64,000 nt of DNA from Meira nashicola. Its lineage: Eukaryota; Basidiomycota; Exobasidiomycetes; Exobasidiales; Brachybasidiaceae. The stretch is from contig BCJU01000001.1 in the NCBI GenBank assembly GCA_001600355.1, positions 2,191,178 through 2,255,177 on the forward strand, written 5' to 3'. The position numbers were made by a program, and so were the translations under genes. The notes under the pieces were generated by a model that was given only the letters and a program-made list of their open reading frames with translations, was not told the DNA's origin and made no database searches. This document shows, piece after piece, positions 1-10,010 of this stretch. Every line of letters begins with the position of its first letter. Position 1 is the stretch's first letter.

Positions 1-950
1 CAGAGGCCAATGAAGCAGCCTTGAAATTCGCAAGAAAGTATGCTATGAACACAGCCAAGACAGGGCCTGGAGAGAAATCCGGGCTTGTCTCATTCCACAA
101 TGCATTCCATGGCCGTACGATGGGAGCTTTGTCAATGACACCAAATCCAAAATATCAAGCTCCTTTTGCACCTTTGATCGGAAACGTCAAGACTGGAACA
201 TACAATTCGATAGAGGATATCAGCACCTTGATTGATGACAAGACAGCCGGTGTGCTTGTCGAACCTGTTCAAGGAGAAGGTGGTATTTTTCCCGCTTCAC
301 TAGAATTCTTGCAAGCATTGCGTCGTAGATGTGATGAGGTGGGAGCATTATTGATGTTTGATGAAATACAGTGCGGATTGATGAGAACGGGAACTCTTTG
401 GTGTCACAGTGCATTACCCACAAACGCTCATCCTGATCTTGTAACAATGGCTAAGCCACTTGCGAATGGTTTCCCTATTGGAGCTGTTTTGATGCGACAA
501 AAAGTAGCAGACGCAATTACTGTAGGGGATCACGGTACGACTTTTGGCGGTGGACCGTTAACAAGTAGAATTGCCCATCATGTTTTGGGAAGATTAGCCG
601 AGCCAACGTTATTGAAAGGATTACAACAGTCATCCAAACTACTCTTTGATCGCTTGACACAAATTCGTCAACATTTCCCCGATTTGATCGCTCATGATGA
701 ATCTTCTGGAAAGCACAGCCCAAGAGGAAAAGGTTTGTTAGTCGGAATGAGTTTACGTGAGCCAAGTCATGCAGGCAGAATACTCAAACTTGCAAGGGAA
801 AGAGGATTGATCATTTTAAGTGCAGGATCAGATGCACTTCGATTCACTCCAAGTTTGATCGTTAATTCTGAACAAGTTAATAAAGCATGTGATATCGTAG
901 AAAGCTGCTTGCTGGTATTACAGAAGGAAGTTGCTGCAGAGAGCAAATAA
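1..950 (+). CDS. ARG8: Acetylornithine aminotransferase, mitochondrial (5' truncated by window edge)
   Basis: This is a class-III PLP-dependent aminotransferase of arginine/ornithine biosynthesis. In the family it converts N-acetylglutamate semialdehyde and glutamate to N-acetylornithine and 2-oxoglutarate in the mitochondrial matrix. The frame is already open at base 3 with EANEAALKFARKY, the conserved segment near the cofactor site, so the gene begins before the window. Other visible landmarks are FHGRTMGALS, VEPVQGEGG, LLMFDEIQCGL (the Asp that contacts the PLP ring) and TMAKPLANGFPIGA, whose Lys is the expected Schiff-base residue. The stop is TAA at 948-950. No internal intron is seen. 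The ornithine carrier of the same pathway lies 4.3 kb downstream. Ornithine aminotransferase is the main alternative, but the wording of the motifs fits ARG8 better. Confidence 0.9.
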   Translation, partial: EANEAALKFARKYAMNTAKTGPGEKSGLVSFHNAFHGRTMGALSMTPNPKYQAPFAPLIGNVKTGTYNSIEDISTLIDDKTAGVLVEPVQGEGGIFPASLEFLQALRRRCDEVGALLMFDEIQCGLMRTGTLWCHSALPTNAHPDLVTMAKPLANGFPIGAVLMRQKVADAITVGDHGTTFGGGPLTSRIAHHVLGRLAEPTLLKGLQQSSKLLFDRLTQIRQHFPDLIAHDESSGKHSPRGKGLLVGMSLREPSHAGRILKLARERGLIILSAGSDALRFTPSLIVNSEQVNKACDIVESCLLVLQKEVAAESK

Positions 951-1087
951 GATAATCAAAATTTGAAATAGACACAAAATTGCATTATATTGTTTGTACA
1001 TGTGTGATTAATGAGCATATTTGCAAAGCATGAAATAAATACAGATACTAGAAAGAACGAAATAAAAGTTCCAAAAAGTGGATTATG

Positions 1088-3329
1088 TTAAGCAGCAACA
1101 CTTCCAGATCGTTGCATTGACCATAAGCCAGGTTTAGCTTTAATCTTAATCTCGCCGAAAGGGTCTTCTTGATCGATACGTAAGCAATCCTTGGTACCCA
1201 AGGCAAGAATTTCAAAAAAGAATGCAGAAGCAGCACGACGAGAAGCATTTTTTGTCACTTCGCTAAAGTCCATCTCGCCTTCTTCTTCTTCTTCAGGTGA
1301 TAATTTCGTTTTCAACACTTTAATTGCTCGTAAGGTATTCCTACTCATGCCCACCGCTGATGCGGAAGAAGCTGCAATTGCATCACCATTAGCAGGTGCA
1401 TCGAAAGCACGTAGAGGATAAGAAGGTGTAGGTGAAACATCTTCATAGGAAGAGCCAACCACAGAACCTTCTTCTGGCGTTCCAAGTCTACCCAATTCAC
1501 CTTCTTTTTGAAATGCTGTCCGCCTTCTGATTTCTTCTTCTGCTTCTAAATCTTCTTCTACGTACGTTGGACGCTTACGTTGAGATCTTCTTAAACCGGT
1601 TTGACTTGGTTCAACGATTTCCTCTCCAAGATCGAATCCTGTTGGGCCTAATGTAATTTCACCTTCTGGTTGATTTGCGAATGGATCATAATCATCCATA
1701 GATTCGAATGTCAAATCCGCTCCCGCTCCAAGTTGCATTTGTGTATCCACTGCACGTCTTCCAATCTCACTAGCATAATCTTCTTCTTGCTCTCCTTCTT
1801 CTTCTTCTCCTTCTGCACGAATGCGCTTCTGTGGTCTAGCAGGTACTTGTGTAACATCTTCAATCAATTCCGCCTGTCTTCTTAAAAGAGCCGAGACATC
1901 AACTGTAAAGAGGTTGCTCAGTTCAGGTGCTAATGTACGAGCAGAGTGAAATATTTGCCTTGCATTGTCAATTTGTGAGAATGGCGAAATTCCTTTTAAA
2001 GGATCTGCTTGTAATTCCAAAAGGTGTAAATGACTACGTTTAGCTGGCAAAAATCTTGGTTCTGCTATAACAATTCCAGCCGTTCCTTGTGTTGTTTGAC
2101 GTCTTTGAGTTGAATCATCCAATTGGGTTCGTGAATCGATAATCTGTTTACGCTTTCTTTGTGCTGCTTGAGCACGCTTTTCAGCAGCTTGTTGAACTCG
2201 AAGAGTCGTTCTTGGTGATAGATTCTCCAATCTTACAGAGGATGAACGTGTTTCACGTATCGGCGTCATTGATCTTCTTTGAGCATCAAATTCTTCCAAT
2301 CCTAAATCTAATCCACCTTCCCCTACTCCTGTGATGCCACCTGCAAGGTCGTCTCCCATCATAAAATCATCCATGCCTAGACTATCAAATCCTGTCAAAT
2401 CTCCTGCCGTTAAACTTGGTCTAGCACCTCCCATTTGCATTTGTGCATCTCGTCCGATTCCGATACTGGAAGCATCATCATCTCCTTCGGGTATCAAATC
2501 TCCATTTTCGTCAATCAATCTGCCCTGTGAATCACGTCTTTGTAGGATATCAGGACGTGGTGATTGAAATTCCCCATTAGAAGCGTCTGGATCGAAGAAT
2601 TCTCCTGATGCCCAGCCGAATGAATCACTATTCCTCGCACTTCCTGAGCCGTTTGGATCAAAATACCTTCGAAGAGTTATATCGGCAGGCCTAGCGGTAT
2701 ACCTATCAGAACGTGCAATCGATCTTCGACTTGACAAATCTCCTCCAACGGAACTCTCTGCATCCCATCCTTCCAAAGCTGGATCTGGTAAAGCTAAATC
2801 GAATGCTGTTCTCGTGTTTGGAAGTGTGACGTTGTTGTGTTGTTGATCTTGATCAACTCTAGTAGCAGCAGCTGTATCTGTTGTGAAATCGATTGCACCA
2901 CTTCGGAATGCCTATGATTAACGCGTGAGAAAAAGAATGATTAGTGAGTGACGCGTTCAACAAGACGTGTAAAGTGGCGAACAAGAACTTACTGTTTTCA
3001 GCTTGCTAACAGCATCATTGCAATCTTCTAATAGATATTTTGTCTTTCTCGAATAAATGCGAACAACACCTAACAATAATTGACCAGATAAACGTAGTGC
3101 CATTGGAACTACATCAGGACCAATTATAGAAGCTGAGAAGGGTGGAGAATAAGAGATCTATCAGACTTTTGCTTTACAGTGATAATGACATTTATTCGTA
3201 CTCACAGACTGTTTGTTCGATATCCGTTTGTAATAATTGTGATTTGGTCAACTTTCTCTCAGCATGAGCAGCAAGCCATACTTTGGCCAAAGGACCACGC
3301 TTTGACAAGATGACATCGCTGTAAAACAT
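1088..3329 (-). CDS. RAD21: Cohesin kleisin subunit Rad21/Scc1/Mcd1
   Basis: Kleisin subunit of cohesin, which closes the SMC1-SMC3 ring and is cut by separase at anaphase. Three exons were assembled by eye: 3329-3206, 3132-2993 and 2911-1088. Donors are GTGAGT and GTAAGT, acceptors CAG and TAG, and all joins are in frame, giving 695 residues. The N-terminus reads [20 protein letters not shown], the signature of the SMC3-binding Rad21/Rec8 domain, continuing across both introns through [20 protein letters not shown]. The C-terminal 100 residues ([21 protein letters not shown]) form the winged-helix domain that binds SMC1. The acidic, low-complexity middle would hold separase sites. Rec8 is the alternative, but the length and the canonical N-terminus favour the mitotic subunit. 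It shares a divergent promoter with IPK1 that contains an ACGCGT box. Confidence 0.93.
2912..2992 (-). other. RAD21 intron 2 with two ACGCGT boxes
   Basis: An 81-base intron between RAD21 exons 2 and 3, with donor GTAAGT and acceptor TAG on the minus strand. It holds two ACGCGT hexamers at 2921-2926 and 2951-2956, the core of the MluI cell-cycle box. Any regulatory use is inference. Confidence 0.75.
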
Positions 3330-3648
3330 CTTGTTTTAAGCCTGAATGAATATTGAGATTGTTGTGAGATAAATAAATTGTCGTCAATAAATAAGATATG
3401 ATGATGTTTCGTTAATGTGATGATCGTGAAGAAGGCTGAGCAAGATTGGAATAAAGTGTTGCATTCAATTTCTTTAATCGCGTTGCAGGCTCATAACGCG
3501 TTCGCGTCACGCGCTTTTTATCCAAAGTGTTTGTTTCGAAAGTGGCTTTGCTCACTAAGCATTTCATTAGCGTATAAATTCATGCATGCAAAGCAAGAAC
3601 TTCCAATTGCACGGCTTTCTTCTTGGTCAACATCATTTAAAAATCAAA
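3330..3648. promoter_or_regulatory. Divergent RAD21 / IPK1 promoter region
   Basis: A 319-base intergenic region between two divergent start codons. It contains ACGCGT at 3496-3501, followed by further CGCG-rich sequence, and a TATAAA at 3573-3578 oriented toward IPK1. In budding yeast the RAD21 orthologue MCD1 is a G1/S gene controlled through MluI boxes. Transfer of that logic to this fungus is inference. Confidence 0.5.
3573..3578 (+). promoter_or_regulatory. TATA box of IPK1
   Basis: TATAAA sits 71 bases before the chosen IPK1 ATG and 8 bases before the alternative upstream ATG, which argues for the downstream start. Assigned by sequence and position only. Confidence 0.45.
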
Positions 3649-5121
3649 ATGCCGCCCACACCATTTCATCCAACACATACGACCCCATTCAAATCTTCCA
3701 TATCTTCAAGTCAACAAGCCAAAAAGAGAGAATTTTCGCAATCTTCCAATCCTACAAATGCGCATAATCAAGGTGGTTCTTGGCCTGTTGCTGTGAATGC
3801 AGAACAATTGGACGCTCGACACTGGACATATTTAGCGGAGGGAGGCAAGAATTTGTTATTAAGGTATACAGGTCCAGATGTGTATCCTTTTCTCAATATT
3901 CAAGATGGAAGACGAATGGCATTGCGTATTGGAAAGTCATCACGTCAACAACTCAATGAAAAAGGTGAATCAACTTCGAGTGAGCCTTCATCGTCATCTG
4001 CGAATACCAAAATGGTCTTACAAGATGAACAAGAGATAGATCCGGAAGAATGGCAGAAGCGTATATTATTGCCGGACTTTGCCGATGCAGGAAGTGATAA
4101 GATCTTACCTCCGCTTATTCGAGTTGAATCGACTTCCAAGCCTGCCACTTTGCATTCGTTTCTACGATTGATTGTCTCAAAAATTGAAGGTTTAAGACCG
4201 ATAGAGCGTCGACGAAAGACAGGTATAGATGTGGAAAAACCATCAGACGTCTTTATCACAGAAGATTTGAGTGCACCGGTCCCAAATCACCCTTGCTTGA
4301 TTTTAGAGATCAAACCTAAATGCGGATTTTTACCAGAAGGAGAAAAAGGGAATAGCAATAAATGGAAGCAAAGCATATCCCGCTTTCGAATGCATTCAAT
4401 TTTGAAAGCTGATGCAAAATTGACAAAAGAAGAGTTTGATGCATTGTACGATCCATTGGACTTGTATAGCAGGCAGACTAATCGAATTGAAAAGGCGGCA
4501 ACGGCATTGTATACTTCCTGGCAGCAAAGCCATGGAAATAATCTACGTATCTTTTTGGATGGTAAAAAAGTCGAACATCCCTCTTCGACTGTAGAAGGAG
4601 GCGCTGGTATCTTGAACCAAGCTGAAGCATTGGTCAAAGATCTATACAAAGGTTCCGATATCAACCTTGCTCAAGCTGTTGCCCGTATCCTTGCTTCGGA
4701 GCAAGTTCAAGCCATTTTGACCAGATTGAGTACATTGCAACAGCGCTACGATCCGATTGACGTAGAAGGTGTTGATCAAGAAGCCCGGAGACATGATGGG
4801 AAAAGCCTACTAGACCGGACAGATGAGCAGAGCATATCCTTGGCAGAGTATGAGAGCATGCTTCAAAAGATGGGTAGAGGAAAGGGTACCGAAGCACAGG
4901 ATCTAAATCTTCGCGAATTGATTGCAAGCTTTCTTCTCTCAACATCTTACAAAGATTGTTCCTTGTTCATTCGTATAAGTGATGGACCAAATGAACCTGT
5001 CATTCACACATACCTCGTCGATCTTGATCCAAAACCGGTGATCAAGTTACCTTATCTTTTGTCCATTGATCGTGAGATTAACAAAACGTTTACCGAATGG
5101 GCGAAAGATGTTCAACTGTAA
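3649..5121 (+). CDS. IPK1: Inositol-pentakisphosphate 2-kinase
   Basis: Kinase that phosphorylates inositol 1,3,4,5,6-pentakisphosphate at position 2 to make phytate (IP6), which supports mRNA export and other nuclear functions. The key family motif EIKPKCGFLP lies near residues 218-227. It is preceded by the nucleotide-binding N-lobe (NLLLRYTGPDVYPFL, RRMALRIGK) and followed by the RFRMHS segment and LYDPLDLYS, in the order typical of the family. The protein is 490 residues from this start. An in-frame ATG at 3586 would add 21 residues, but it lies only 8 bases after a TATAAA box and is probably not transcribed as coding sequence. The ATG at 3649 has A at -3 and is preferred. The gene is a single exon, divergent from RAD21. 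Confidence 0.9.
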   Translation: MPPTPFHPTHTTPFKSSISSSQQAKKREFSQSSNPTNAHNQGGSWPVAVNAEQLDARHWTYLAEGGKNLLLRYTGPDVYPFLNIQDGRRMALRIGKSSRQQLNEKGESTSSEPSSSSANTKMVLQDEQEIDPEEWQKRILLPDFADAGSDKILPPLIRVESTSKPATLHSFLRLIVSKIEGLRPIERRRKTGIDVEKPSDVFITEDLSAPVPNHPCLILEIKPKCGFLPEGEKGNSNKWKQSISRFRMHSILKADAKLTKEEFDALYDPLDLYSRQTNRIEKAATALYTSWQQSHGNNLRIFLDGKKVEHPSSTVEGGAGILNQAEALVKDLYKGSDINLAQAVARILASEQVQAILTRLSTLQQRYDPIDVEGVDQEARRHDGKSLLDRTDEQSISLAEYESMLQKMGRGKGTEAQDLNLRELIASFLLSTSYKDCSLFIRISDGPNEPVIHTYLVDLDPKPVIKLPYLLSIDREINKTFTEWAKDVQL

Positions 5122-5198
5122 CAATGTTTCAATGGGTTTATTTACTGGATATATATTGCAATTAAAATTTCTATGAATTGAGTTAACATCAACCTTTT

Positions 5199-6413
5199 CT
5201 ATATTCCCCAATCGTCTGCTAAAGCTTCTAGTCTATTGTACAATAAGAATATCAAAGCGCTACTTGGTGCACTTCTCATACACGTTACACCACATCCTGC
5301 GTATAATCCACGAATACCTCTAGTCTTGTATATATTGGAAAGGGTTGCCAGGAAACCTCTTTGTTTGAATTGCGTTGATCCATTTATACCCGAAGATGCC
5401 CATTCGCGTTCTGTCTGCATGGTAGACTTGACGGAATCAGCTGGAAACAGAACGACATTATAACTTATCCCCGCTAAAGCACCTGCTCCAATTAATTGCA
5501 TCGTCGAAAGATCTTTCTTTGTGATCGTAAGATCCGAACTTGGTGTTGCTTTACGTTTTGCTTCGATCATCGTTCTACATCCATATTCAAATGCTAAGAA
5601 CCAAGCCACACCTCCTCCTGTTTCTCGAAGTAAAGTTCCCGTTTGACCTAGCCAAAGACCACGTATTCCGTCTTGTTTGATCACTTTTGTAAGAATTGTT
5701 AGTGGACCATCCAATCCGGCCACAAAAGCATTGGAAGACATATTTCTCACAGCTGAAGCTCCAGTCGTGGAAGAGATTTGTTTTGAAGAAGATGCTATCG
5801 ATGATGCAGAAGTCGCACTGGAATTTGCTGCTGTTGCTGCTGATGCTGCTTTTGACAGAATATCGACTTCTCTTGCCACCATTTGCACTTGCATTTTGCA
5901 CTTGATCAATTCGACTGGTGTTAGAACGAGACTAGTTATTGATCCAGCACAAGCAGCAGCAATTGCCAAGTATCCCATTGGAAGTGGTTTTTCTGCATCT
6001 TCTTCCAAAGATGAAGAAGAAGAAGGCGTTGAAAGTCCATTATATTGTCTCAATTGACCTTGAACAAAGTTATAAGTAAAGAATAAAGATGCATTTTCCA
6101 AAGTGGCACCAAAAACAGGCATTGATAAACCTCTAAATAATCCACGAGCTCCTTCTTTTACGTATGTTTGACGAAAACAATCAAATGCTCCTTTATACAT
6201 AGCAGGTCTATCTGAAGGTTGAGTTTGTAATCGTACTTTTACCAAATCGAATGGATGTTCAAAAACTTTTGATATCATTCCTGCCAGCGAGCCAAACGCG
6301 ATATCTTTCGATGCTCGACTTAATTTGAAAGGTGGTTGTGGCTTTGTTGAAATAGATCCATCAGCAGATAAAGCAATAGGACCACCATCAAGACTACTAG
6401 AAGACCCAGACAT
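5199..6413 (-). CDS. ORT1: Mitochondrial ornithine carrier (Ort1/Arg11)
   Basis: Mitochondrial carrier family (SLC25) protein of 404 residues that exchanges matrix ornithine for cytosolic H+ or other basic amino acids, linking mitochondrial ornithine synthesis to cytosolic arginine synthesis. Three carrier repeats are visible from their signatures HPFDLVKVRLQ, TPVELIKCKMQ and FPADSVKSTMQ, with paired segments such as GARGLFRGLSMP, GIRGLWLGQTGTLLRE and GIRGLYAGCGVT. The TGTLLRETGGG stretch is typical of the ornithine/carnitine branch. A Ser/Ala-rich insertion (about residues 190-230) lengthens the loop between repeats 2 and 3. The start is the ATG at 6413; the upstream in-frame GTG is not used. 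Carnitine/acylcarnitine carriers are the nearest alternative. Confidence 0.87.
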   Translation of the reverse strand: MSGSSSSLDGGPIALSADGSISTKPQPPFKLSRASKDIAFGSLAGMISKVFEHPFDLVKVRLQTQPSDRPAMYKGAFDCFRQTYVKEGARGLFRGLSMPVFGATLENASLFFTYNFVQGQLRQYNGLSTPSSSSSLEEDAEKPLPMGYLAIAAACAGSITSLVLTPVELIKCKMQVQMVAREVDILSKAASAATAANSSATSASSIASSSKQISSTTGASAVRNMSSNAFVAGLDGPLTILTKVIKQDGIRGLWLGQTGTLLRETGGGVAWFLAFEYGCRTMIEAKRKATPSSDLTITKKDLSTMQLIGAGALAGISYNVVLFPADSVKSTMQTEREWASSGINGSTQFKQRGFLATLSNIYKTRGIRGLYAGCGVTCMRSAPSSALIFLLYNRLEALADDWGI

Positions 6414-6722
6414 CTTCACCTTAAAATTTGCTCTTGATGGTAGCTAGATGCAAATGATACTAAACTCCGAATTTTGTGTAAATCTTCTAAAATTACAACC
6501 ACTGCTTTTGTGCTACCCGATGCACATTATGCTGTGCATACAAACCGGCTTGAATGTATGCACGCGTTTATTGACTGATCAGATATGTGTCGGATGCCGC
6601 ACAATGCTAAAGCTAAATCGCCGAGGTCGCTTTTTATAAATCAGTCTTTTCAATGCATTGGGGCTCAGGGCGGCGTCTAGAGGGGAAATGGTATTAATTC
6701 CAGATACAATGATGATATAATC
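6414..6722. other. Intergenic region between ORT1 start and SppA-like gene end
   Basis: 309 bases holding the ORT1 promoter and the 3' end of the S49 protease gene. One ACGCGT at 6562-6567 is the only motif noted. No gene is seen. Confidence 0.6.
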
Positions 6723-9641
6723 TTAAAATTGAACATGATGGTGACGTTCTAATTTTATTTTTTGCTGTTGTTCCATTGCTGATTGAATCTTTTGAATGAA
6801 TTGAGGATCACTCCATGAACGAACAAAAAGTTGAACGGCCATATCAGAAATGTATTCTCTGACTTGATAACCTAAATTTGCCACAGATGGGAAAAATGTA
6901 GATAATTGCGGTTCATCACCTTTCTTTCTCATTTCTGCCACACGTTCATAAAATGTCTTTTCCTTCGGATAACGTATCAAACGGATATCCGTTGCAAGGG
7001 CCATGACGCCATCTTCAGAAATGGCGCGTTTAGCGCCTGGAAAAACATTTTCACTTGCTTGTTCTAACGTCATACCTTCCTCTTGAACTAATCTATCAAT
7101 TTCACGTTGAACGGAAAGCGATAATGCATAATGAGATGCTTCCCAAATTCCACCAATCTGATCGATCAATCCTCTTCCGTACGGTCCCAATTCGAGCTCC
7201 TTCGATTCGGCGACCGCTCCTTCAGCATCATCTTTGTGATGACCATTCGTCTTTTCGGCTTCTTCGTGTGCGGCCTTTGCTAGACGCGATTCATCATCCA
7301 AATTATCATCGCCGACGACATTCTCTATTGCATCATGAATAGCTTGCATCACTTTTGACTCTTCTGCTTCTTCCTCTTTTTGGGCTGTACCAGTTGTTGT
7401 AGAAGCTCCCATCACATTCTCGTTCTGCTTGCTATCTTCGGAAAAGGGTACCGATTCGATTCTATATGTTTTCATTTCTCCTTCTTTAGCAACATTGACA
7501 GCTTTCCAATCGTTATGCAGATTAACAACCTTAATTGGAGGAACGGCAGTCAGAGCATTTTCCAAATCTTGATCTTGCATTTCCGAACCAGACTGTGTAT
7601 CAGATTTGCTTGCTCCAACCTTTTCATCTAACTTTTCTGTCGATGATGGTTGCTGTTGTGCAATACCTTTCTCATCATCCGAATCAGTAACAGGATTGCA
7701 ACGTACCCAAGCGGCCAAGCCAGTCCATACACGACCACCGGCGAGCTCTTCTACGACGTCCTTGGAGATACTACGGCCTGTACAAACTTTCTCTAAAAAT
7801 TCTTCGTAGGTATCATCGGTATTCTTTGCATGTCTTCTTCTGTTCTCCTGATCAGGCTCATGGAATAAGCTCAACATGTTACTACCACTAAAGATCGTTT
7901 GCATACTTAAACCAATTCGATCGAAAAATTTCTTTGTGACGGTAGGACGTAAGCTTGCAACACCAATCGAACCAGTAACAGTAGATTCACATGCAAAAAT
8001 CGCATCAGCTCCAGCAGCAGCATAATAACCGCCAGAAGCAGAAATGTTACCGAAAGAAGCAATCACGGGCTTCTTGTATTCTTCTTGAACCCTTTTAACC
8101 GCATCCCAAAGTGAATCAGATGCACCAACATCACCACCTCCGCTATTGATACGCAAAACAATACTCGTTACATCTTCATCCTCACCTGCCTCACGTAAAC
8201 CTTTTATAGCTTGTGAAGCGGCAAATTCACCTGGAGCATTACTAATACCTCCCAATAAATACACGATTGCGACATTGAGTCGTTCATCTTCGTTCAATTT
8301 GCGTTCCAAGAGAGTATTTGTCACCCTAGAGTAAGAAGACAGAGATCGCAGCTTCGGCTCTTCGCCTAACTCTTTAATGATTTCTCTTTTGTACTTTGCT
8401 GCTGTGATGAGACCTTTTGCTTCTGCTTCTTTCGCAGTGAATGGACCTTCTTTGAACATTTGCATGACTTTGTCGGCGGCCGATTCATGTTCCATATCTG
8501 GGTACCTGTTCACCCCAACTCCATGTGCAATGCTTCTGCTTAATTCTCCAAGTAGCCGCGACTCATCTTCAAGCTGAGCTGGGGGTAGCTCATCATTTTG
8601 AATGAATGAAGACACCATCGACTTATAATCTTTTCTAGCTTCTGCGTGCACTTTGATACCCAGCCAATCTAATGTTCTTTTGAAAAAGGGAATTTCCATA
8701 CGTGTACCCATCAATGGAATGGATCCTGAAGGTTGAACGTATAACTTTTCGAAAACACTAGCGAGAAGGTATGATCCCTGACTGTCGAAAGTGTCGGCCC
8801 AAGCGATCGTTACCGGTTCATCAACCTGAGGTTTGTTCTCCTCCACCTTGTCAATCTTTGAGTGTTCTCCTGTGAGAGCTTCTGCCTTTTTTGCGACATT
8901 TTCCTTAACATTTGCGTTATCATCCTCGACTCCTTTCATGAATGCCTCTATTTCAAGCTTTTCTGAATCTTCTTTGGGTTCTTTATCGCTAGGAGATGCT
9001 TCTATTCTTGCTTGTTCTATTTGTTCCTTCTGTTGAGCTACTAGCTGTCTTTGTTGCTTTTTGATAATTTTGAATTCATGTATAGCTTCGACAAGTTCTT
9101 CGATTTGAGCAAGTCCAAGAGATTCAGGCGCAACGGAAGAAGGAATATGTAAACCACTGAAATCAGCGAAAAGTCCTTTGATCCTTGGATCATCTCTTGC
9201 CCATTTGATAGCACGCAATGTTTCAAACAAGTCCATCTGTCTTGGCAAATCTTCACCAGGAGTAGGAGTTTGTAATAAGCGTGCAATTGATGGTTGTGAT
9301 TTGCATTCTACTATTGCTCCAGGGTATACTTTCATCACTAACCAAGAATCAGGATGAATATGATCGCGGATATAAGCATCACGTTTGACCAAAGCATAAT
9401 TGATTACACCATATGACACAGCCAACGTTAGCAGAATTGGTCTCCTTCTTGTCCAAATGGTTGATGAAATTCGTCCGAATCGACTTGATCGAGCTCTTTC
9501 ATACCTTCCATGCAGACCTGGAAATCTTCGTGCAAGTATGCCAACAGGTGGAGCATTTTTAACACTTCCAGTGCCGTTTGTACTACCTGTTTGTGACTGC
9601 GGAGCCGAGGTGGCTGCCGCTGGAGATGGTTTCTCAACCAT
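6723..9641 (-). CDS. S49-family (SppA / protease IV type) membrane serine protease
   Basis: A 972-residue protein with the tandem-domain layout of bacterial SppA. After a Ser/Thr/Pro-rich N-tail there is one membrane segment at about residues 68-86 (PILLTLAVSYGVINYALV). The N-terminal S49 domain (about 100-440) is interrupted by a Lys/Glu-rich insertion at 195-275. The catalytic C-terminal domain starts near 455. The Lys in ARKDYKSMVSSF (about K340) matches the general-base Lys of E. coli SppA, and the Ser in ISASGGYYAAA (about S536) matches its nucleophile; RINSGGGDVGAS and TVTGSIGV are further family landmarks. A second acidic low-complexity insertion lies at about 655-800. SppA degrades cleaved signal peptides in bacteria; the role and organelle of the fungal protein are unknown, with mitochondrial location a reasonable inference. 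Confidence 0.85.
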   Translation of the reverse strand: MVEKPSPAAATSAPQSQTGSTNGTGSVKNAPPVGILARRFPGLHGRYERARSSRFGRISSTIWTRRRPILLTLAVSYGVINYALVKRDAYIRDHIHPDSWLVMKVYPGAIVECKSQPSIARLLQTPTPGEDLPRQMDLFETLRAIKWARDDPRIKGLFADFSGLHIPSSVAPESLGLAQIEELVEAIHEFKIIKKQQRQLVAQQKEQIEQARIEASPSDKEPKEDSEKLEIEAFMKGVEDDNANVKENVAKKAEALTGEHSKIDKVEENKPQVDEPVTIAWADTFDSQGSYLLASVFEKLYVQPSGSIPLMGTRMEIPFFKRTLDWLGIKVHAEARKDYKSMVSSFIQNDELPPAQLEDESRLLGELSRSIAHGVGVNRYPDMEHESAADKVMQMFKEGPFTAKEAEAKGLITAAKYKREIIKELGEEPKLRSLSSYSRVTNTLLERKLNEDERLNVAIVYLLGGISNAPGEFAASQAIKGLREAGEDEDVTSIVLRINSGGGDVGASDSLWDAVKRVQEEYKKPVIASFGNISASGGYYAAAGADAIFACESTVTGSIGVASLRPTVTKKFFDRIGLSMQTIFSGSNMLSLFHEPDQENRRRHAKNTDDTYEEFLEKVCTGRSISKDVVEELAGGRVWTGLAAWVRCNPVTDSDDEKGIAQQQPSSTEKLDEKVGASKSDTQSGSEMQDQDLENALTAVPPIKVVNLHNDWKAVNVAKEGEMKTYRIESVPFSEDSKQNENVMGASTTTGTAQKEEEAEESKVMQAIHDAIENVVGDDNLDDESRLAKAAHEEAEKTNGHHKDDAEGAVAESKELELGPYGRGLIDQIGGIWEASHYALSLSVQREIDRLVQEEGMTLEQASENVFPGAKRAISEDGVMALATDIRLIRYPKEKTFYERVAEMRKKGDEPQLSTFFPSVANLGYQVREYISDMAVQLFVRSWSDPQFIQKIQSAMEQQQKIKLERHHHVQF

Positions 9642-10010
9642 TACAAATTCACTTTAATGGAAGTAAGAAAGTGAATTGGCATAGAATGATGACTACAATT
9701 CATCATGTAACCTCCTTTCCCTTTGTTGTACATTAAATTATTATTTATGTAAATGCTTCTTCTCAATCTTCTCGCTTAAAGAGGGTAAGTAAGCCTACGC
9801 GGCTTATGAGAAATGCAATTCTTACTAAGCATAGAGTCCACATTTACTGTACTCAGTCTCGAATACGCTAAAAAGCTGGGAGATCGCTAAAGCTGCACGG
9901 CTGCACCTGTGCACAGCGGTCCGGTTTACCGGCGGCAATAACTCAAGAAGAACGTTGCCAACATAAACAACTACTTCTCCCACCATCCTCATTTCTTTTA
10001 TTTTTGCAAA
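9642..10010. promoter_or_regulatory. Divergent promoter: S49 protease / aldo-keto reductase
   Basis: 369 bases between two divergent ATGs. It contains GC-rich stretches near 9890-9945 and a pyrimidine-rich run just before the reductase ATG, which may mark its transcription start. No further gene is seen. Confidence 0.5.

Noticed and set aside
3417..3767. Open frame in the RAD21/IPK1 promoter, overlapping the IPK1 start
   Set aside because: Different frame from IPK1, starts before the TATA box and has no protein-like features.
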